Positions 26,459 to 35,546 of a stretch of 40,256 nucleotides of DNA are shown in pieces (positions within the stretch are counted from its first letter, which is position 1; each line of letters starts with the position of its first letter). The DNA is from Candidatus Methylomirabilota bacterium (GTDB lineage: Bacteria; Methylomirabilota; Methylomirabilia; Rokubacteriales; DASRDR01): NCBI GenBank assembly GCA_036005065.1, contig DASYQW010000299.1, forward strand, positions 1-40,256. Direction: 5' to 3'. Under the pieces are notes generated by a model. The model ran no database searches. It was not told the origin of the DNA and saw only the letters and a list, made by a program, of their open reading frames with translations. Position numbers and translations under genes: made by a program.

Positions 26459-28117
26459 CTAGCCAGGAAGCGGCTGACCGTCCTTCAGAACCGGAAGCCG
26501 GACCGTGAAGCGGGCGCCCTGACCCTCACCGGGGCTCTCGGCATCGACCGTCCCCCCGTGGAGCTCCACGAGGTGGCGGACAATGGCGAGCCCGAGCCCC
26601 AGACCGCCGTGGGTTCGCGCCGGCCCCGTGTCGGCCTGGCGGAATCGCTCGAAGACATACGGCAAGAACTCCGGGCTGATGCCTTGGCCGGTGTCGCTCA
26701 CCGTGACCAGCACCTCGGAAGGGCCGCCGTGCACCCGCACCTCGACGACACCCCCCGCCGGGGTGAACTTGATGGCGTTCGCGATCAGGTTATCGGCCAC
26801 CTGCTGGAGCCGGGCCGGATCGCCCCAGAGGAGGCCCGTCCCCCGATGCAGGATCGACCGAAGCGTGATCCCCTTCTCCAGGGCGGCCGGCCGCATGGTG
26901 TCGACGATGGCTTCGACCAGTGGCACGACATCGACACGCTGCCGCTCCATCTGGAGTCGTCCGGAGACGATCCGAGAGACGTCCAGCAGGTCGTCGACCA
27001 GCCTCGTCAGCACTCTGGCATTGCGCTCGATCGTCTCAAGCGCGCGCCCGGCGAGGGCGATGTCCCCCGGCTTTGCGCGGAGAACGTTCAGCCAGCCGGC
27101 GATGGCGTTCAGCGGGGAGCGGAGCTCGTGGGAGAGCATGGCGAGGAATTCGTCCTTGAGCCGGCTCGCGTCCTCCGCGTCGCGTCTGGCCGCGCGCTCA
27201 GCCTCATGCACGCGCGCGAGGTCGATGACGAGGGCCACCCGATCCGCCACGAGTCTGAGGAGTTTGAGATCCTCCTCGGTGAACGTGTGCGGGACCGACG
27301 AGCCGACGTGGATGACGCCGATGACCCGATCGCCCACTCTGAGCGGCACACCGACGAGCGACTTGACCCGGTCACGCAGGAACGGGCTCAGGACTTCGAC
27401 CTCGGCGAGGTCGCGAAAGATCAGGCCGGACTCGCTGAGGGCAATGCGGCCGGCGGCTCCGGATCCCAGCGGGATGCGCACCGCCTCGGCGACCACTTCC
27501 CGCAGCCCGTCCGACGAGACCGGGATGAGGTCGGCGCCGTCCTCGCTCAGCAGCAGAATCGTCGCGGTGTCGCTGGCCAGTGCCTCGCGGACCCGGGCCA
27601 GCAGCTCACGCATGAGGCCGGCCGCCGAAACCTCGTGGAGCGGCGTCTCCGTGACCAGCTGGACCTGCCGAAGCATTCCGGTCACACGCTCGGCGTCGGC
27701 TCGCGCCGCGCGCTCCCGGCCAAGAAGCGCCTCACGCTCGTCGGCCGTCGCCTTCTCCTGTCGCCTGGCTCGGTGCAAGGCCTCGGTGAGCCCGCTCATC
27801 AGGACGCCGAACCCGACGAACAGCACGAGGGCGATCAGGTCCCCGACATTGCTCACGGTGAGTGAATGGACGGGGACGAGCCAAAGGTATTTGGCGGTCG
27901 CCGCTGACGTCACCGTTGCGAGGAGCCCGGGTCCCAGACCCCCGAACCAGGCCGCGACCATGACGGCGGGATAGAAGGTCAGCAGCGGGAGCTTGGGCCC
28001 CCAAACCGGGTCCAAGAGCTCACGCAGGACGACAGCCACCACGACGGTGGCGGTGGCGACCGCGTAACGAAGCCAGACAGGGCGCACGCCGAGAGGAGCG
28101 AGGCGGGGAACCGGCAT
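26459..28117 (-). CDS. Hybrid-free sensor histidine kinase, DUF4118-GAF-HisKA-HATPase
   Basis: A 552-aa membrane kinase with no response regulator beside it. Residues 15-110 form a four-helix DUF4118 region like the membrane part of KdpD (LLTFYPAVMVAAWFGGLGPGL). A coiled stretch, a GAF domain (about 160-310, with VGVPLRVGDRVIGVIHVG), HisKA with FLAMLSHELRSPLNAI (His about 340), and a HATPase with NLIANAIKFTPAGG, SDTGQGIS and GGLGLGLAIVRHL follow. The GAF domain suggests a diffusible or light/redox-type ligand, but which is not readable. Start is ATG at 28117, 20 bp after the zinc-ribbon gene stop, so the two may be co-transcribed. Confidence 0.9.
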   Translation of the reverse strand: MPVPRLAPLGVRPVWLRYAVATATVVVAVVLRELLDPVWGPKLPLLTFYPAVMVAAWFGGLGPGLLATVTSAATAKYLWLVPVHSLTVSNVGDLIALVLFVGFGVLMSGLTEALHRARRQEKATADEREALLGRERAARADAERVTGMLRQVQLVTETPLHEVSAAGLMRELLARVREALASDTATILLLSEDGADLIPVSSDGLREVVAEAVRIPLGSGAAGRIALSESGLIFRDLAEVEVLSPFLRDRVKSLVGVPLRVGDRVIGVIHVGSSVPHTFTEEDLKLLRLVADRVALVIDLARVHEAERAARRDAEDASRLKDEFLAMLSHELRSPLNAIAGWLNVLRAKPGDIALAGRALETIERNARVLTRLVDDLLDVSRIVSGRLQMERQRVDVVPLVEAIVDTMRPAALEKGITLRSILHRGTGLLWGDPARLQQVADNLIANAIKFTPAGGVVEVRVHGGPSEVLVTVSDTGQGISPEFLPYVFERFRQADTGPARTHGGLGLGLAIVRHLVELHGGTVDAESPGEGQGARFTVRLPVLKDGQPLPG

Positions 28118-28137
28118 GCCGGCTCAGGAGTAGGACA

Positions 28138-28530
28138 CTACCGGGGTGACGGCGCGCGTGTCGGTCGTGAGCGAGTTGCTGCCGCAGACCTCACAAGCGC
28201 CTTCGTGCGTTCCAGAGTGTGGGTCAGCCGGGAGAGGAGCTCGGCAGTCCGGTCCTGCAGCTCCATCTCCTGAAGTTCATCCGCCTGGACGATGCACCGA
28301 AGATGGAATATCTCGCTGTCGCAATACAAGACCGCGGTGCCCCGGATGGACTTGGAGCAGGCGACGCAGTAGAGCGCGGGCACCCGGTCGCGTTTCCGCA
28401 TGGGCCACCGCTTCTGCAAGGTGATGCGTGGCTTCCGCGGCACGGGGTACCGGCTGAGCCACACCGAAAATGGCGCGGCTTCGGCCCGGGCGTGTCCCGA
28501 GGCCTTTAGGCTACGCTTAGGGTAGCCCAT
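28138..28530 (-). CDS. Small zinc-ribbon protein of unknown function
   Basis: Up to 130 aa. The centre carries a likely zinc site, YCVACSKSIRGTAVLYC followed by HLRC: two cysteines spaced CxxC, then Cys, His and Cys within 16 residues. This is a single treble-clef or LIM-like knuckle. A helical, charged C-terminal half follows. The start is uncertain. I give the ATG at 28530, but a plausible promoter overlaps it (28508-28536). If that promoter is used, the start must be internal; the ATG at 28401, just before KRDRVPALYC, is the best alternative (87 aa). I see no strong ribosome site for either. It may regulate or accompany the downstream kinase, an inference from adjacency only. Confidence 0.6.
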   Translation of the reverse strand: MGYPKRSLKASGHARAEAAPFSVWLSRYPVPRKPRITLQKRWPMRKRDRVPALYCVACSKSIRGTAVLYCDSEIFHLRCIVQADELQEMELQDRTAELLSRLTHTLERTKALVRSAAATRSRPTRAPSPR

Positions 28531-28536
28531 GGTCAA
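28508..28536 (-). promoter_or_regulatory. Possible promoter for zinc-ribbon/kinase genes
   Basis: TTGACC (28531-28536), a 17-bp spacer and TAGCCT (28508-28513) on the minus strand. One mismatch in the -35, 3 of 6 in the -10. It lies in a locally AT-richer stretch. It overlaps the outermost start codon of the zinc-ribbon gene, so it argues for a shorter protein. Confidence 0.4.
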
Positions 28537-28574
28537 TAGGGAAAACCCTTACACAAAGAGGACCAATGAGGACA

Positions 28575-30104
28575 TTAATCCCGTGCGCAGGGCGCCGGGA
28601 GCGGCCGCCAGCGGTTCCAGGCCGTCTCGTACACCACCATCTCGTCCGCCCCCGCCACCACGTTGGAGGCCAGGTGCACGCGCTCGAGGGGCTGGAAGAG
28701 ATCGGGGCGGGCGGCGAGGTCGGGGAACCAGCGCGGGAAGATCACGAGGTAGTCCGGACAGGCCCGCTCGAGGTAACGCAGCACGCCCTCCGGCCCCCGG
28801 CGCCGGTACGGCACGATCTCGGGCGTCACGAGTCCCATGAGATCGATGATCCGGCGGTCGCCGAAGTAGGCGAGGGCGCCCACGTCGTTGACGGCGATCC
28901 ACGCCGCGGGGGGCGTGTGCTGCGCCACCCAGTGCCCGAGTCGCACCTGCATGGCGTTGATGTTCTGGACGCCCCAGGCGTACTCCCGGCTCGCCGGCGC
29001 CAGCGGCAGGAGGAGCCCCAGCGCGAGCACCGCCACGAGGCCGGCGGCAAGCCCGCCCCGCCGCGGGAGCGACGCGAGAAGGGCGCCGAGCCCAGCGACG
29101 GCCAGCCCGACCGCGAGGGGAAGGAGGTGGGAGGAGTAGCGACCGGTCTGGAAGGCTGGTCCCCGGTACGGCGCGAGGACGGCCATGGCGACGGGATGGA
29201 GGACGAGCGCGTACCCGAGCCATCGAAGCGGGCTCCGCCGGAGCACGGCAAGCCCGATGACGGCGAGCACGGGCAGCGCCACGTGGTCCGCGAGGAGCAC
29301 CCGACCCCATTCGCGGAGGTACTCGAGGCTGCGGGTCCCCGTGAAGCGCCAGGCCTCGCCGACGCCCACCAACTGCCCGAGGAGGCCGCCCTCCACCTTG
29401 GCGATCGCGGTGGCGGGGACCAGCCGCCCGACAGTCGCCACGTTGAAGGCGAGGGCGGGCACCAGGGCGAGGGTGGCCACGGCCGCGCGGGCGAGCGCGG
29501 CGCGGAGGCGGCCCGCGCCGGCGACGTGGAGGGCCACGAGCAGGAGCGCCTCGGGCCGGGCGAGCGCCGCCAGCCCGAAGGTCGCGGCGGCGCCGAGCGG
29601 CTGCCGCCGCGCCGTCAGGAGCGCGCCAGCGGCCACCAGCGCGGCGGCGAGCGGAACTTCCATGCCCGAGAGCGCGCCCCAGGCCAGGCGTGCCGAGCCG
29701 ACCACGGCGACCCCGGCGGCGAGGCCGAGCCCGCGGCCGAGACCGAGCGCCAGCACGAGGCGGCGCGTCAGGAGGCCGGTGGCCGCATAGCCGGCGACGC
29801 CGAGCCCTTTGGCGGCCGCGAGGGCCGGCACGCCGAGGGCCCGAGCCAGGGCAAGCCCGAGGGTCCAGAGCGGCGCCGTCGACCCTGCCACCGGGTTGCC
29901 GGGGTTGATCGCAAAGCCCCGCCCGGTGGCGAGGTTCTCGGCGAAGCGCAGGTGGATCCAGCTGTCGTCGAGTGGAAGCCCGAAGCCGTTCGCGATCCGG
30001 ACCTCGGCGGCGACGAAGAGCAGGATCACCGAGGCGGCGACGGCCAGGATGACGAGATCGTCGCGGTCCCCCAGACGGGGCGGACGCCCCGGGGTGAGGG
30101 CCAT
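28575..30104 (-). CDS. GT-C fold membrane glycosyltransferase (ArnT/PMT-like)
   Basis: A polytopic protein of about 509 aa with a dozen hydrophobic segments. Near the N-terminus, after the first helix, is LPLDDSWIHLRFAENLATGRGFAINPG, given here in parts. The Asp pair (about 46-47) in the first periplasmic loop is the usual catalytic or metal site of GT-C enzymes that use polyprenyl-phosphate sugars. GSTAPLWTLGL follows. The last about 130 residues form a soluble domain (INAMQVRLGHWVAQHTP, DVGALAYFGDRRIIDLMGL). Donor and acceptor cannot be read. ATG at 30104 preferred over the adjacent GTG at 30107. A second GT-C gene lies upstream, separated by a hairpin. Confidence 0.82.
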   Translation of the reverse strand: MALTPGRPPRLGDRDDLVILAVAASVILLFVAAEVRIANGFGLPLDDSWIHLRFAENLATGRGFAINPGNPVAGSTAPLWTLGLALARALGVPALAAAKGLGVAGYAATGLLTRRLVLALGLGRGLGLAAGVAVVGSARLAWGALSGMEVPLAAALVAAGALLTARRQPLGAAATFGLAALARPEALLLVALHVAGAGRLRAALARAAVATLALVPALAFNVATVGRLVPATAIAKVEGGLLGQLVGVGEAWRFTGTRSLEYLREWGRVLLADHVALPVLAVIGLAVLRRSPLRWLGYALVLHPVAMAVLAPYRGPAFQTGRYSSHLLPLAVGLAVAGLGALLASLPRRGGLAAGLVAVLALGLLLPLAPASREYAWGVQNINAMQVRLGHWVAQHTPPAAWIAVNDVGALAYFGDRRIIDLMGLVTPEIVPYRRRGPEGVLRYLERACPDYLVIFPRWFPDLAARPDLFQPLERVHLASNVVAGADEMVVYETAWNRWRPLPAPCARD

Positions 30105-30180
30105 CACGCGAGCCAGGGGCGCATCCCCGAAAGGCGGATGGCGGACGCTGACAATACCGCAACCCTCATGCTGTTCCGAG

Positions 30181-30229
30181 CGCGGGCTTCGCCCGCGAGC
30201 TCGGAGGGGGCCGCAGAGGCCCCCTCCGA
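30181..30229 (-). terminator. Compound double hairpin behind GT-C gene, copy C
   Basis: On the minus strand, 5 nt after the stop at 30235, comes a 12-bp perfect stem (TCGGAGGGGGCC with its complement, 5-nt loop, 30201-30229). A 7-bp GC stem with a TTC loop follows (30181-30197). The arrangement and sequence match copies A and B in the ctpA-yibQ gap. No U-run. A terminator or 3'-end protector is the simplest reading. Confidence 0.55.
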
Positions 30230-30234
30230 AGAAG

Positions 30235-31881
30235 CTACCGGAGGCGGGCGACGGCCGTCAGCGGGGTGAGCCGGTAGCCGGCGTGCTCCACCGGATGGCG
30301 ACCCACGTCCAGAACGTACAGCCAGCGGCCGTAGGCGAGCGGATACGCGCGCAAGCCGGCCGGCCGCGGCACCATCGGGTTCCAGTAGTCGACGACCCAG
30401 ACGAGCCGGCGGACGTTCGCCGCCAGGATGATCTCGGAGTCCCCGAGCGCCGCCATGGCGCCGTCGTGCCGCGACGAGATATAGCCCGGCGAGAAGCGGC
30501 CAAGCCGGAGGTGGATCACGGTGAACTCGGGCAGGTAGTACATGACGTGGCGGAACCACGGATAGGACCGCGGGTTGCCGAGCTCCGTCACGACGACGGC
30601 ATTGGCCGGATTGAAGGCGCTCCGGACCGCGTCGACGTAGGCGCGGATCACGCCTTCCTGCTCCCGGAGGCCGCGCGCCGTGGTCGGCCAGAGCCGGAAG
30701 CGATACCGGGCGCGCAGCGCCGTGCCCCATCCTTCGGAACCCGGAGCGGCGGCGAACAGACCCGGGACCTCGATCGGCGCGGCGGTGGCGAAGAAGGCCG
30801 CGTGGGCGAGCAGGATAGCGGCCAGGACCGCCGCCGCGGTGGCCCACTGGGCGGCTCGGAGCCATGTCGCCGCTACCCGCCACGCCGCTCCCAGGCGCCG
30901 GCCGAGCACCACCAGGCCGCGGGCGATCAGGATGTAGAGAGCCGGGAGGACCGTCAGCAGATAGCCGTGCTGGCCGAAGTGAACCGCGGTGTACACCCCG
31001 AGGGGCGGGACGATCCAGCCCGCGAAAAACCAGGCGCGAGCGTCCCAGCGGCGCACGCGGCCGAGGCTCAGGACGACCAGGCCCGCCAGGACCGGCAGGA
31101 GCAGGCCGAGTCCCAGCACGAGCGCCTCCAGCAGCGCCGTCGCGTTGGCCTGCCAGGCACCCGGCGCCCCGACGATCGTCGTCGCCCGCACCGTCGAGTC
31201 GAAGAGCTCCAGCGCGGCCCCCGTGTACCGCCAGAATCCGCCCGTCAGCCACACCATCGGACCGAACCACGCCGCGGTCGTCAACGCGATCACCGCGAGG
31301 CCTGAGAGCACCGGCCGCCATCGCCTGAGTCCCGCCCAGGCCATGCCGACCCAGAGCGGCAGCAAGAGAATCAGGACCGACTGGCGGACGCCGCCCGCCA
31401 GCCCGAGCGCCACCGCCGACCACGCGGCGAACCGACTCTCTCCGCTCCGCATGCGCCAGGCGAGGGTGGCGATGCCGGTGGCGAGGGCCGCCTCGGTCGT
31501 GTAGGAGAGCCCGACCACGCCGTAGAACCAGAAGAGTGGGCTCGCCGCCAGGCCGGCAGCGGCCAGGGACGCCGTCGCGCGGCCGTAGAGCATCCAGGCC
31601 AGCCGGTACACGAGAAACACGGTGACGGCGCTGGCCGCCAGGGCCAGCCAGGTCAGGCTCTCGGTGGCGTCGCCCGCCAGCGGCTCGAGGGCCCGCGCCA
31701 GCGCGACGTAGAGGATGTACCCCGGAGGGTGGGGCTGGTGCTTGACGATGTCGTAGTCGCGGAGCGCGAGCGCGAACTGGACCGCGTCCCAACTCGGGAG
31801 GAGGCGGGCACGGAACGGGACCCGGCTGAGCGCCGTGACGCCGGCCCAGAACAAGGCGAGCGCGAGGTCGGTTCGCGGCAT
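30235..31881 (-). CDS. GT-C/PMT-type membrane glycosyltransferase
   Basis: A 548-aa polytopic membrane protein. After the first helix the loop carries LPSWDAVQFALALRDYDI followed by HQPHPPGYILYVALAR, where D32 and the His/Pro cluster are the signature region of dolichyl-/undecaprenyl-phosphate-dependent glycosyltransferases. About eleven hydrophobic helices follow, then a C-terminal soluble part (VVVTELGNPRSYPWFRHVMYY). It differs from its neighbour at 28575 but has the same plan. Function could be envelope polysaccharide or protein glycosylation. ATG at 31881, 71 bp after tatA. Its stop is followed by the copy C hairpin. Confidence 0.82.
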   Translation of the reverse strand: MPRTDLALALFWAGVTALSRVPFRARLLPSWDAVQFALALRDYDIVKHQPHPPGYILYVALARALEPLAGDATESLTWLALAASAVTVFLVYRLAWMLYGRATASLAAAGLAASPLFWFYGVVGLSYTTEAALATGIATLAWRMRSGESRFAAWSAVALGLAGGVRQSVLILLLPLWVGMAWAGLRRWRPVLSGLAVIALTTAAWFGPMVWLTGGFWRYTGAALELFDSTVRATTIVGAPGAWQANATALLEALVLGLGLLLPVLAGLVVLSLGRVRRWDARAWFFAGWIVPPLGVYTAVHFGQHGYLLTVLPALYILIARGLVVLGRRLGAAWRVAATWLRAAQWATAAAVLAAILLAHAAFFATAAPIEVPGLFAAAPGSEGWGTALRARYRFRLWPTTARGLREQEGVIRAYVDAVRSAFNPANAVVVTELGNPRSYPWFRHVMYYLPEFTVIHLRLGRFSPGYISSRHDGAMAALGDSEIILAANVRRLVWVVDYWNPMVPRPAGLRAYPLAYGRWLYVLDVGRHPVEHAGYRLTPLTAVARLR

Positions 31882-31952
31882 CGGGAGGGGGCGATCAGCC
31901 CTCGCAGAGAGCGACGGGGAGGGAACCGGCCGGGTACGGGAGCGCGGCGGGG

Positions 31953-32138
31953 TCAGACGCCCTTCTTCTCCTCGGTGGCCTTCTCCGCCTTGACGGGCTC
32001 GTCTTCAGACTGTCCCTTCTTGAACTCCGAGACGCTCTTCCCGAGGCCCCGCGCCAGCTCGGGGAGCTTCTGCGCCCCGAACAAGAGCAGGACGATGACG
32101 AGGATGATCATCAACTCCTGATAGCCCAACCCGAACAT
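31953..32138 (-). CDS. tatA: Sec-independent translocase subunit TatA
   Basis: A 61-aa TatA/E-type protein. An N-terminal helix ([13 protein letters not shown]) is followed by the [16 protein letters not shown] hinge and amphipathic helix, then a lysine/glutamate-rich tail. It would oligomerise to form the twin-arginine translocation pore for folded proteins; tatC is not in the window. The ATG at 32138 has GGGGGAG 2-3 nt upstream, which is a short spacing. It has its own promoter (32195-32223). Confidence 0.94.
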   Translation of the reverse strand: MFGLGYQELMIILVIVLLLFGAQKLPELARGLGKSVSEFKKGQSEDEPVKAEKATEEKKGV

Positions 32139-32194
32139 GGCTCCCCCTCTGGGCGCATCGCGCCCTCGGCGCGACGGCCTCCGAATGTCCTCCT

Positions 32195-32223
32195 ACCTTA
32201 CGCTCGCCCCCGCAGGGTGTCAA
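32195..32223 (-). promoter_or_regulatory. Sigma-70-type promoter for tatA
   Basis: TTGACA (32218-32223), 17-bp spacer, TAAGGT (32195-32200) on the minus strand. The predicted start is about 50 nt before the tatA ATG. A 7-bp GC hairpin (32158-32174, TCGCGCC with its complement, 3-nt loop) lies within that leader. Confidence 0.65.
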
Positions 32224-32261
32224 TCGAGCCGGCCGCCGCCCGCGACGGCCGGACGCCGCCA

Positions 32262-33443
32262 TCAGGCCCGGATCGGGCTCGCCACGGCGGGCCGCAGTGC
32301 CAGGCAGAGTGGCACCGTCACGAGCACGAGGGCCGCCAGCATCGTGAGCGTGGCCGCGACTCCCGCCGCGTCGCTCACGATCCCGTAGACGGTCGGCGCG
32401 AGCGCGGAGGCGCCCACGCTGAGGGTGTAGTAGAGCCCGTAGGCGCGCGAGCGGCGAGCCGGGACCACGAGGTCGGCGACGGTCCCGTAGAGGACCGACG
32501 ACGTCCCGTTGAGCGCGATGCCGAGGAGGCCGAGGACGCCGAGCGTGACCGGGAGGGGCGCCACCAGGACGACCAGGATGCCGCCCGCCGTGGCGAGCTC
32601 CGTGAGCACGACCGTCCGGATCACCCCGAGGCGCTCGGCCAGGAGGCCGCAGACGAACTTCCCGGCTGCGCCCCCCGCGAAGAGGAAGGCGAGCGCGCCG
32701 CCCACCATCGGCACCGTGGCGCCCTTGGCGAGCAGGACGAACGGGAGAAAGGTGAGGAAGCCCGTCCGGGTGGCGTTGTCGATCATCCCGACGCCGGCCA
32801 GCGCGCCGAACCCCCGCGCATCGCGGATGCCCCACCCGACCCCGTCCCGCGCGGCATCGCCGTCGCGCTGGGGCCGCCCCCCGGCCGAGAGGTGCCTGAG
32901 CATCACCAGGAGGCCGCCGGCCGCCACCAGGCCGAGCGCGCCGTAGGCCGCTCCGGCCACGCGCCAGCCGACGGCCGCCGCCGCCACCGCACCGGCGGCG
33001 GTCAGGGCCACCTTCCCGAGATCGCCGGAGACGTTGTAGGTCCCCAGGGCGGCGCGGCGAAGCCCGGTCTCGTAGGCCTTCGAGACGAGCGAGGAGGACA
33101 GCGGATGCTGGACGCCGGAGCCGAGGCCGGCCAGCAGGAGGATCAGGAGAAGCGCGGAGAATCCGTCCGCCCCGGCGACCGCCACGAAGCCGAGCGCCGT
33201 CACCGCCGTGCCCGCCGCCAGCACCCGGCGCTCTCCCCAGCGCTCGGCGAGGAGCCCGGCCGGGATCTGGAACAGCGACATGCCCCCGCTGTAGGCGGTG
33301 CGGATCACGCCGATCTGGGCGAAGGTGAGCCGGAACTCGGCGGCCCAGAGGGGAAGCAGGACGTAGAGAAGATCCGAGAACCCGTCGTGGAGGAAGTGCG
33401 TGGCGGCGGCCGTGCCCAGCACCGCCCGGGCGCGATTCTTCAT
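32262..33443 (-). CDS. MFS transporter, overlapping selB
   Basis: A 393-aa major facilitator protein with about 12 helices. It has the loop 2-3 motif LLAERWGERRVLAAG, and an N-terminus (THFLHDGFSDLLYVLLPLW) that recalls the Fsr/fosmidomycin-resistance type branch. Substrate unknown. The ATG at 33443 overlaps the selB stop (ATGA, 33440-33443), so the message and translation are tied to the selenocysteine genes. A role in selenium-compound transport is possible, but this is inference from position only. The gene ends 39 bp before the tatA promoter. Confidence 0.88.
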   Translation of the reverse strand: MKNRARAVLGTAAATHFLHDGFSDLLYVLLPLWAAEFRLTFAQIGVIRTAYSGGMSLFQIPAGLLAERWGERRVLAAGTAVTALGFVAVAGADGFSALLLILLLAGLGSGVQHPLSSSLVSKAYETGLRRAALGTYNVSGDLGKVALTAAGAVAAAAVGWRVAGAAYGALGLVAAGGLLVMLRHLSAGGRPQRDGDAARDGVGWGIRDARGFGALAGVGMIDNATRTGFLTFLPFVLLAKGATVPMVGGALAFLFAGGAAGKFVCGLLAERLGVIRTVVLTELATAGGILVVLVAPLPVTLGVLGLLGIALNGTSSVLYGTVADLVVPARRSRAYGLYYTLSVGASALAPTVYGIVSDAAGVAATLTMLAALVLVTVPLCLALRPAVASPIRA

Positions 33444-35368
33444 GCGGGTGAGCGGGGGAGGTCTCGGAGCACGCGCTTGTCCCCGATCCGCACCGTCACG
33501 CGCTGGGCGTCCAGGTACTCGAGCAGCGGGATGGCGTACTTGCGGGAGATCCCGAGGAGGTCCTTCATGTCCTGCGGAGTGATCTCCTTCCGCTCCCGGA
33601 GAAACGCGGTGACGCGCGCCTCGGCCTCCGAGAGCGCCTCGGCATGGAAGTAGAGTCCCTCCTTGATCCGGACGAGCCGCCGCTCGTCGAGGAGCACCTG
33701 GGCGAGGGCCTGCTCGTCGGCGCGGGTCATGCCGAGCCTGGCGAAGGCCTCCTCCAGACTCGGCGGCGCCACCCCGGCCACCCGGAAGTCGCCCTCGAGT
33801 CGGTCGAGCCAGGCCTGCTGGTGGGAGTCGAGCCGCACGTGGTGGCTCGCCAGGCGGACCTTGTCCTTCTCCACGGCGATCGCGCCGGCGGCGACGAACC
33901 GCTCGAGGAGGTGGAGGAACACGCGCTCGTCGAGGCCGCCGAGCCGGGTCCGGAGCTCCTCCTTGGACATCCCCGGCTTCAGCGGCTCCCGCGCGTGGAA
34001 GGCCCGCAGCGCGGCGAGCGTCTCCTCGCGGAGCCGCTCGGCGGCGTCCACGTGGACGTACCACTCGCGGTCGACCACCAGCGCCCGCCCTCGCGTGGTC
34101 AGATCGGCGAGGAGCCGGCGGAGCGCCTCGGGGCCGAAGGGGCTGCGGGCACGCAGGTCGGCGGTGCGCGCGCCGCCGGGGCCCACCCGCATGATCTGTT
34201 CCTCGAGCACGGCTTCGGGCGTGCCCCGCTCGAGGACGGCGAGGCGGGCCACCAGGGCGGGACTCCGCCGCGCCTTGGCCGGGGCGACGTCGAGGAGCTC
34301 GCCGCCCCCGATCGTGATCATCGGCGAGTAGCTCCGAATCACGTAGCGATCGCGGGGGAGGGCGACGACGGGGGCCTCGAGCCGGAGCTGGATGTAGCCG
34401 CGGCCCCCCGGCTCGAGCTCGGCCCGGTCCAGGAGGTGCACGCGCGCCATGACCTCGCTGGTGCCGATGTGGAAGCGTACCCGCTGGCGCGGCTTGAGGG
34501 GCGCCGGCGCGTCGCCGAGCAGCTCGCAGGTAGCGTCGAGCATGAAGGTCGGCCGCAGGAGTCCCGGCGCTGACAGGACGTCCCCGCGCTCGAGCGCCGC
34601 GCGCTCGACTCCCTGGAGGTTCACCGCGGTGCGCTGCCCGGCCACGGCCGTCGGGACCGCCTGGCCGTGGGTCTGAAGCCCGCGCACCTTGGCCTGGAGC
34701 TGGCGCGGGTAGACCTCGACGCGCTCCTCCACCCCGACCTGACCCGCGGCGACAGTGCCTGTCACGACGGTCCCGAATCCGCGGATCGTGAAGACCCGGT
34801 CGATCGGGAGCCGGAAGGTGGCGTCGGTGCCCCGGGGCGGCACCGCGCGGGCCAGCCCCCCGAGCGCGTCCCGGAGGACGTCCAGGCCTTGGCCGGTCTT
34901 GGCCGACACGGGAACGATCGGCTGGCCCTCGAGGAACGTCCCGCGGAGAAAGGCCCGGGTGTCCTCACGGACGAGCTCGAGCCAGTCGGGCTCCGCCATG
35001 TCCGCCTTGGTGAGGACGACGAGGCCGCTCCGGACCCGCAGGAGCTGGCAGATCGCGAGGTGCTCGCGCGTCTGGGGCATCACGCCCTCGTCGGCGGCGA
35101 TCACGAGCATGACGAGATCGATGCCGCCGACGCCCGCCAGCATGTTCTTGACGAAGCGCTCGTGGCCGGGGACGTCGACGATCCCGAGCGTCAGGCCTTC
35201 GCCTCCGTGCTGAAGATCGAGGTGGGCGAAGCCGATGTCGATGGTGATGCCGCGCTCCTTCTCCTCCTTCAGGCGGTCGGGATCGATCCCGGTCAGGGCG
35301 CGGACGAGCGTCGACTTGCCGTGATCGATGTGGCCGGCGGTGCCGACGACGACGTGACGCACCGACAC
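33440..35368 (-). CDS. selB: Selenocysteine-specific elongation factor SelB
   Basis: A 642-aa translation GTPase that brings Sec-tRNA to UGA codons marked by a SECIS hairpin. The G1 box is [14 protein letters not shown]3 [13 protein letters not shown], and G4 TKAD. EF-Tu-like domains 2 and 3 follow, then about 270 residues of winged-helix repeats ending [30 protein letters not shown] in shorter motifs, as in bacterial SelB. GTG start at 35368, where an upstream TGA immediately precedes it (TGAGTG). No strong ribosome site is visible. It follows selA across a 165-bp junction with 14-bp direct repeats. Confidence 0.96.
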   Translation of the reverse strand: MSVRHVVVGTAGHIDHGKSTLVRALTGIDPDRLKEEKERGITIDIGFAHLDLQHGGEGLTLGIVDVPGHERFVKNMLAGVGGIDLVMLVIAADEGVMPQTREHLAICQLLRVRSGLVVLTKADMAEPDWLELVREDTRAFLRGTFLEGQPIVPVSAKTGQGLDVLRDALGGLARAVPPRGTDATFRLPIDRVFTIRGFGTVVTGTVAAGQVGVEERVEVYPRQLQAKVRGLQTHGQAVPTAVAGQRTAVNLQGVERAALERGDVLSAPGLLRPTFMLDATCELLGDAPAPLKPRQRVRFHIGTSEVMARVHLLDRAELEPGGRGYIQLRLEAPVVALPRDRYVIRSYSPMITIGGGELLDVAPAKARRSPALVARLAVLERGTPEAVLEEQIMRVGPGGARTADLRARSPFGPEALRRLLADLTTRGRALVVDREWYVHVDAAERLREETLAALRAFHAREPLKPGMSKEELRTRLGGLDERVFLHLLERFVAAGAIAVEKDKVRLASHHVRLDSHQQAWLDRLEGDFRVAGVAPPSLEEAFARLGMTRADEQALAQVLLDERRLVRIKEGLYFHAEALSEAEARVTAFLRERKEITPQDMKDLLGISRKYAIPLLEYLDAQRVTVRIGDKRVLRDLPRSPA

Positions 35369-35546
35369 TCAGATCAGGGCGAGGCCGCCGGAGTCGAGAG
35401 CCACGCCGCGCCGGGCCGAGACCCGAGCAGCCCTAGGACGCAGGCCGGAGCCGGCCCGAGGCGTATGCCGCATACGTTGAGGGCCGGCGAACGGCCGAGG
35501 ACGACGGGATGCGACGGGTATCGGCACGGCGCCTCAGATCAGGGCG
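35368..35546. repeat. 14-bp direct repeats bounding the selA-selB junction
   Basis: CTCAGATCAGGGCG occurs at 35368-35381 and again at 35533-35546. On the minus strand both encode the end ALI followed by TGA: once as the true selA terminus, once as a pseudo-terminus directly before the selB GTG. The 151 bp between them has no gene but two short inverted repeats (a 6-bp stem with CCG loop at 35462-35476 and a 5-bp stem at 35482-35496). The layout fits an insertion or a partial tandem duplication that pushed selA and selB apart. Confidence 0.7.
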
